From assembly GCF_002027555.1 (NCBI RefSeq), contig NZ_MXAP01000021.1:1-29442 (forward strand): a DNA stretch of 29,442 bases, in the 5' to 3' direction. Positions 26,123-29,442 of this stretch are shown piece after piece. Both the position numbers and the translations under genes were made by a program. The notes beneath the pieces are model-generated. The model ran no database searches. It was given only the letters and a program-made list of their open reading frames with translations, and was not told where the DNA came from. The stretch's first letter is position 1. Every line of letters starts with the position of its first letter. Source of the DNA: Moraxella equi (GTDB taxonomy: Bacteria; Pseudomonadota; Gammaproteobacteria; Pseudomonadales; Moraxellaceae).

Positions 26123-28057
26123 ATGGCCATCAAAAACCATACCTTTGAAACCGAAGTTAATCAGCTTCTGCACCTTGTGACGCACTCACTGTACTCAAAT
26201 CCTGACATTTTTATCCGTGAGCTGGTGTCTAATGCGTCTGACGCTTGCGACAAATTACGCTTTTTGGCAACCAGTGATGACAGTCTTTATGAAAATGACG
26301 GCGAGCTTGCCATTAAAATTGAGATTGACAAAGATGCCAAGACCTTGACCATCAGTGATAATGGCATTGGCATGAACGAAGCGGACGTGATTGACAACTT
26401 AGGCACGATTGCCAAATCAGGCACCAAAGCCTTTTTGGATAAACTCTCAGACGCTGACAAAAAAGACGGCAACCTTATCGGACAGTTTGGCGTGGGCTTT
26501 TACTCAGGCTTTATCGTGGCGGACAAAATCACGGTAGAAACTCGTAAAGCTGGCGAGCCAAGCAGTGAGGGCGTACGCTGGGTATCGGACGGTACAGGTT
26601 CATTTACGACCGAAACCATGGACAAGCCTACCCGTGGCACTTCCATTACTTTGCACCTAAAAGATGAATTTGTGGAGCGTGAAGACGGCGAATACAGCTA
26701 CCTTGACCGCTACAAAATCAAGTCGCTCGTAAGCAAATATTCTGACCACATCAGTCTGCCCATTCAAATGCGTAAAGAAGTGTGGCAAGAAGATGCCGAG
26801 CAGGACGAGAACGCCCCTGTGCCAAATGGCGAGATGATTTTGACGGACGAATGGGAAACTATTAACAAAGCGTCCGCCCTATGGACACGCACGCCAAGCG
26901 AGATTGGTGATGATGAGTACAGCGAGTTTTATAAAACCGTAAGCTACGATTTTGATGAGCCACTGACTTGGACGCACAACCGAGTGGAAGGGCGTGTGCA
27001 GTACACTCAGCTCCTATATATCCCCAAAAAAGCCCCATTTGACCTATACGCCCGTGAACAGCAACGTGGGCTAAAACTCTATGTCAAGCGTGTGTTTATC
27101 ATGGACGATGCCGAACAGCTTCTCCCCATGTACCTGCGTTTTGTCAAGGGTGTGATTGACAGTGCTGATTTACCGCTCAATGTCAGCCGTGAGATTTTGC
27201 AAGAGTCTCGTGATGTCAAATCTATTCGTGAAGGCAACGCCCGCCGTGTGCTGACCCTGTTGGCAAGCCTAGCTAATAGCGAAGATGAAGCCAAACAAGC
27301 CAAATTTGCCGACTTTTACAAAGAGTTTGGCGATGTCATCAAAGAAGGCTTGGGCGAAGATAAAGCCAACCAAGAGCGTATCGCCAAACTGCTCCGCTAT
27401 GCCACCAGCACAAATGATGCCGTTGAGACCAGTTTTGCCGACTACAAGGCACGCATGAAAGACGGTCAAAAGGCGATTTATTATCTGACAGCCGAAAACC
27501 TAGTCTCTGCCAAAAACAGCCCACAGTTAGAGCTGTTTAATAAAAAAGGCATTGAAGTTATCCTGATGACTTCAAAAGTGGACGAATGGGCGATGAACTT
27601 CTTGACCGAATTTGACGGCACGCCCCTACAAAATATCGCCAAAGGGGCGGTGGATTTGGGTGATTTGACCGATGACGCTGAAAAAGAAGAAGTCAAAAAA
27701 CAAGAAGAAGCCTTCAAACCTGTGGTAGAACGCCTAAAAGGGGTGCTTGGCGGACGAGCCAAAGACGTGCGAGTAACGAGCCGTTTGGTGGATTCTCCTG
27801 CCTGTCTTGTCGTGGGCGATGGCGAGCTGACCCCACAAATGGCTCAAATGCTAAAAGCCATGGGACAGCCTGTGCCTGATGTCAAGCCAACTCTGGAAAT
27901 TAACCCCACGCACCCGCTGATTGCACGTTTAGAGAGCAGTGGCGATTTTGATGACCTAGCCGAAGTTATCTTTGACCAAGCCCTAATCGCAGATGGCGGA
28001 CAGCCTGATGACCCTGCAGGGTATTTAAAGCGGATTAACAAGTTGCTTTTAAAGTAA
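26123..28057 (+). CDS. htpG: Chaperone HtpG (Hsp90)
   Basis: The bacterial Hsp90, 644 aa, an ATP-dependent dimeric chaperone. N-terminal GHKL ATPase motifs: [15 protein letters not shown] (about residue 34), ISDNGIGM (DNGIG), [10 protein letters not shown], and [14 protein letters not shown] (about 116-129). The middle domain has the conserved [20 protein letters not shown] (Hsp90 signature with the catalytic Arg). The C-terminal dimerisation domain ends in KRINKLLLK, without the eukaryotic MEEVD tail, as expected. Length is typical. The start is set by AGGA 7 bases upstream, which lies inside a hairpin. No heat-shock promoter was seen in the 65-base gap. A terminator follows 25 bases after the stop. 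Confidence 0.96.
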   Translation: MAIKNHTFETEVNQLLHLVTHSLYSNPDIFIRELVSNASDACDKLRFLATSDDSLYENDGELAIKIEIDKDAKTLTISDNGIGMNEADVIDNLGTIAKSGTKAFLDKLSDADKKDGNLIGQFGVGFYSGFIVADKITVETRKAGEPSSEGVRWVSDGTGSFTTETMDKPTRGTSITLHLKDEFVEREDGEYSYLDRYKIKSLVSKYSDHISLPIQMRKEVWQEDAEQDENAPVPNGEMILTDEWETINKASALWTRTPSEIGDDEYSEFYKTVSYDFDEPLTWTHNRVEGRVQYTQLLYIPKKAPFDLYAREQQRGLKLYVKRVFIMDDAEQLLPMYLRFVKGVIDSADLPLNVSREILQESRDVKSIREGNARRVLTLLASLANSEDEAKQAKFADFYKEFGDVIKEGLGEDKANQERIAKLLRYATSTNDAVETSFADYKARMKDGQKAIYYLTAENLVSAKNSPQLELFNKKGIEVILMTSKVDEWAMNFLTEFDGTPLQNIAKGAVDLGDLTDDAEKEEVKKQEEAFKPVVERLKGVLGGRAKDVRVTSRLVDSPACLVVGDGELTPQMAQMLKAMGQPVPDVKPTLEINPTHPLIARLESSGDFDDLAEVIFDQALIADGGQPDDPAGYLKRINKLLLK

Positions 28058-28082
28058 TTATTTTAATATCTTTTTGGAAAAT

Positions 28083-28113
28083 AAAATACCCTGTTTTTTG
28101 ACGGGGTATTTTT
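28083..28113 (+). terminator. Rho-independent terminator of htpG
   Basis: AAAATACCC (28083-28091) pairs with GGGTATTTT (28104-28112), extended inward by a few pairs, with a T-run at the 3' side. Confidence 0.85.
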
Positions 28114-28150
28114 GTGGGTACAAAGTAAATACCTTTATATGGCAAAACTA

Positions 28151-28159
28151 TGGTATAAT
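28151..28159 (+). promoter_or_regulatory. Extended -10 promoter for rluB
   Basis: TGG followed by a perfect TATAAT (28154-28159) forms an extended -10. The start near 28166 would give a 200-base leader that includes the inverted repeats at 28190-28317. It has the same TGG-TATAAT layout as the nth promoter at 18940. Confidence 0.6.
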
Positions 28160-28189
28160 GACTGTTCATCTTTTTAAGCAAGTCGTTGC

Positions 28190-28317
28190 TTAGGGCGTGC
28201 CTGCCTTTGGTATTTGCAATGAAAAACAAGATTTAGCCATTTTTCATGCAAAAACATCATTTTATCTTTACAGTATTTCTAAATTTTAAAAGTGTTATAA
28301 GGGCAGGCACGCCCTAA
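28190..28317. repeat. Inverted-repeat element in the rluB leader
   Basis: TTAGGGCGTGCCTGCC (28190-28205) has an exact inverted copy at 28302-28317, bounding 128 bases of A/T-rich non-coding DNA. The interior holds a second imperfect stem (GCAATGAAAAA near 28217 with TTTTTCATGC near 28242). Each end can fold as a small AGGGC/GCCYT hairpin. It shares the GGGCGTGC word with the REP palindromes but has a TTAG rather than a GTAG foot. The rest of the 309-base gap holds the htpG terminator and the rluB promoter. Confidence 0.65.
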
Positions 28318-28366
28318 CATATTAATAACATTGTGAAATGTTAAACTCCCCACACAGGAACACATC

Positions 28367-29368
28367 ATGAATGCCCTCCACACCACCGAATTACCCGTAG
28401 ACACTCACACAGATACCGCCAAACCCCAAGGCGAAAAACTGCAAAAACTCCTAGCACGCATGGGCTTGGGTTCACGTCGTCAGTTAGAAGAAATCATCAA
28501 AACAGGACGAATCTCCATCAATGGCAAAACTGCAACGCTGGGCGACAGAGCCAGAGTGAGTGATGAGATTCGTATCGACGGGCGACTGGTACGTCTTAAA
28601 GCCGAACGTGAGAAACGTCGCCGTGTCATCGCCTACTATAAGCCCGAAGGCGAGATTTGCTCCATGTCCGACCCCGAGGGTCGCCCCACGGTGTTTGACC
28701 GTCTGCCCAAGCTGACAGGCGACAGATGGGTGATGGTCGGCAGGCTAGATATTAATTCATCAGGTCTGCTACTGTTTACCAATGATGGCGAGCTGGCTCA
28801 TCGTCTCATGCACCCATCTAGCGAACTGGTGCGTGAATACGCCGTACGTGTGCTTGGCGAAGTTACTCCAGAGATTGCCCAAAATTTGACCCGTGGCGTT
28901 GAGTTGGAAGATGGCATAGCACGCTTTGATGACATCAAAGAAGGCGGTGGCACGGGCGTGAATAAATGGTATCACGTCACCATCAAAGAAGGTCGCAAGC
29001 GTGAAGTTCGCCGTATGTTTGAGTCCCAAGAGCTTAAAGTCTCACGCCTGATTCGCACCCGTTATAGCACCATGATATTGCCTAAAGAGCTAAAAACAGG
29101 GCGGTTTATTGAGCTTGATGCCAAAGCCATTGATGCCCTTGTCTCATCGGTAGGTCTGCGTTCTCGCCAAGGTACGGGACTAAACACATCTGCCAAAGAA
29201 AAACAAGCCCGCATCCATAAAAAACCCTTGCCTGCTCGTGAAGTTCGCCAAAAACGCACCCAAAAAGGCAAAAGCGAGCGAAAAAGAGCCGATGACAGAC
29301 AAGGCAGAAGCGAACGTAAAGGAGGGCAAGCCCCTGCGTTTGGCAAGGCGAAGTTTTATAAGGTATAA
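28367..29368 (+). CDS. rluB: 23S rRNA pseudouridine synthase RluB
   Basis: RsuA/RluB-family pseudouridine synthase, 333 aa; RluB modifies U2605 of 23S rRNA. The N-terminal S4 RNA-binding domain covers about residues 22-80 (EKLQKLLARMGLGSRRQLEE). The catalytic domain has the family motif with its Asp in VGRLDINSSGLLLFTNDGEL (about 124-143). KEGRKREVRRMFE then VSRLIRTRYSTM supports RluB over RsuA or RluE. The last 70 residues form a Lys/Arg-rich, low-complexity RNA-binding tail (KKPLPAREVRQKRTQKGKSE), common in RluB. CACAGGAACAC precedes the ATG. A long perfect hairpin ends the gene. Confidence 0.93.
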   Translation: MNALHTTELPVDTHTDTAKPQGEKLQKLLARMGLGSRRQLEEIIKTGRISINGKTATLGDRARVSDEIRIDGRLVRLKAEREKRRRVIAYYKPEGEICSMSDPEGRPTVFDRLPKLTGDRWVMVGRLDINSSGLLLFTNDGELAHRLMHPSSELVREYAVRVLGEVTPEIAQNLTRGVELEDGIARFDDIKEGGGTGVNKWYHVTIKEGRKREVRRMFESQELKVSRLIRTRYSTMILPKELKTGRFIELDAKAIDALVSSVGLRSRQGTGLNTSAKEKQARIHKKPLPAREVRQKRTQKGKSERKRADDRQGRSERKGGQAPAFGKAKFYKV

Positions 29369-29370
29369 AC

Positions 29371-29402
29371 AAAAATAACCGTCAAATGACGGTTATTTTT
29401 TT
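29371..29402 (+). terminator. Rho-independent terminator of rluB
   Basis: A 14-bp perfect inverted repeat: AAAAATAACCGTCA (29371-29384) and TGACGGTTATTTTT (29387-29400), closed by a T-run, two bases after the rluB stop. Confidence 0.88.
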
Positions 29403-29442
29403 ATGAATGATTGATGATTTATAAATGCAAATCATGTCCACA

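Overview
The window reads as an ordinary chromosomal stretch from a gammaproteobacterium of the family Moraxellaceae, most likely a Moraxella species. The evidence is the style and divergence of the housekeeping proteins (RpoN with a long acidic region II, IlvBNC, EtfBA, HtpG, RluB), the moderate GC with A/T-rich spacers, and many short palindromic intergenic repeats. The genus call is inference from remembered protein style, not from a search. No rRNA, tRNA, CRISPR array or complete insertion sequence was found.

Layout. 0.2-4.6 kb: xerC converges with a nitrilase-family amidase at zero spacing, then rpoN (sigma-54) and a DUF4124-type periplasmic protein. 4.6-9.5 kb: the branched-chain amino acid block ilvB-ilvN, a decayed Phd/VapC-like toxin-antitoxin remnant, ilvC, and a small membrane protein with its own promoter. 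9.5-12.2 kb: a cold-shock gene with a long leader, then etfB and etfA separated by a 103-bp imperfect palindrome. 12.2-15.0 kb: a split ThrE/YjjP-YjjB exporter pair converging on parA, then rsmG. 15.1-18.9 kb: a Lon-like AAA+ protease, a REP-associated tyrosine transposase (RAYT) flanked by its probable REP palindromes, and a phosphopantetheinyl transferase. 19.0-21.0 kb: nth and two unrecognised envelope-type proteins. 21.1-23.5 kb: formate-tetrahydrofolate ligase with two compensating frameshifts, a second REP pair, and a DUF962/Mpo1-like gene with one frameshift. 23.7-25.6 kb: pnuC and nadR (nicotinamide riboside uptake and conversion to NAD), separated by a MITE-like element. 25.8-29.4 kb: a PspC-domain protein, htpG with its Shine-Dalgarno sequence inside a hairpin, and rluB with a repeat pair in its leader.

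Functional links. IlvBN and IlvC perform the first two steps of valine/leucine/isoleucine synthesis. EtfBA passes electrons from flavoprotein dehydrogenases to the quinone pool. PnuC and NadR form a compact NAD salvage route. The RAYT and the GTAG-footed palindromes form a REP/RAYT system: three copies flank the transposase gene and a diverged pair lies about 4.7 kb away.

Most worth checking are the RAYT/REP set, including a compensatory stem change, the hairpin that hides the htpG ribosome-binding site, the decayed toxin-antitoxin module inside the ilv cluster, and three homopolymer frameshifts clustered within 1.7 kb that are either real gene decay or assembly errors.
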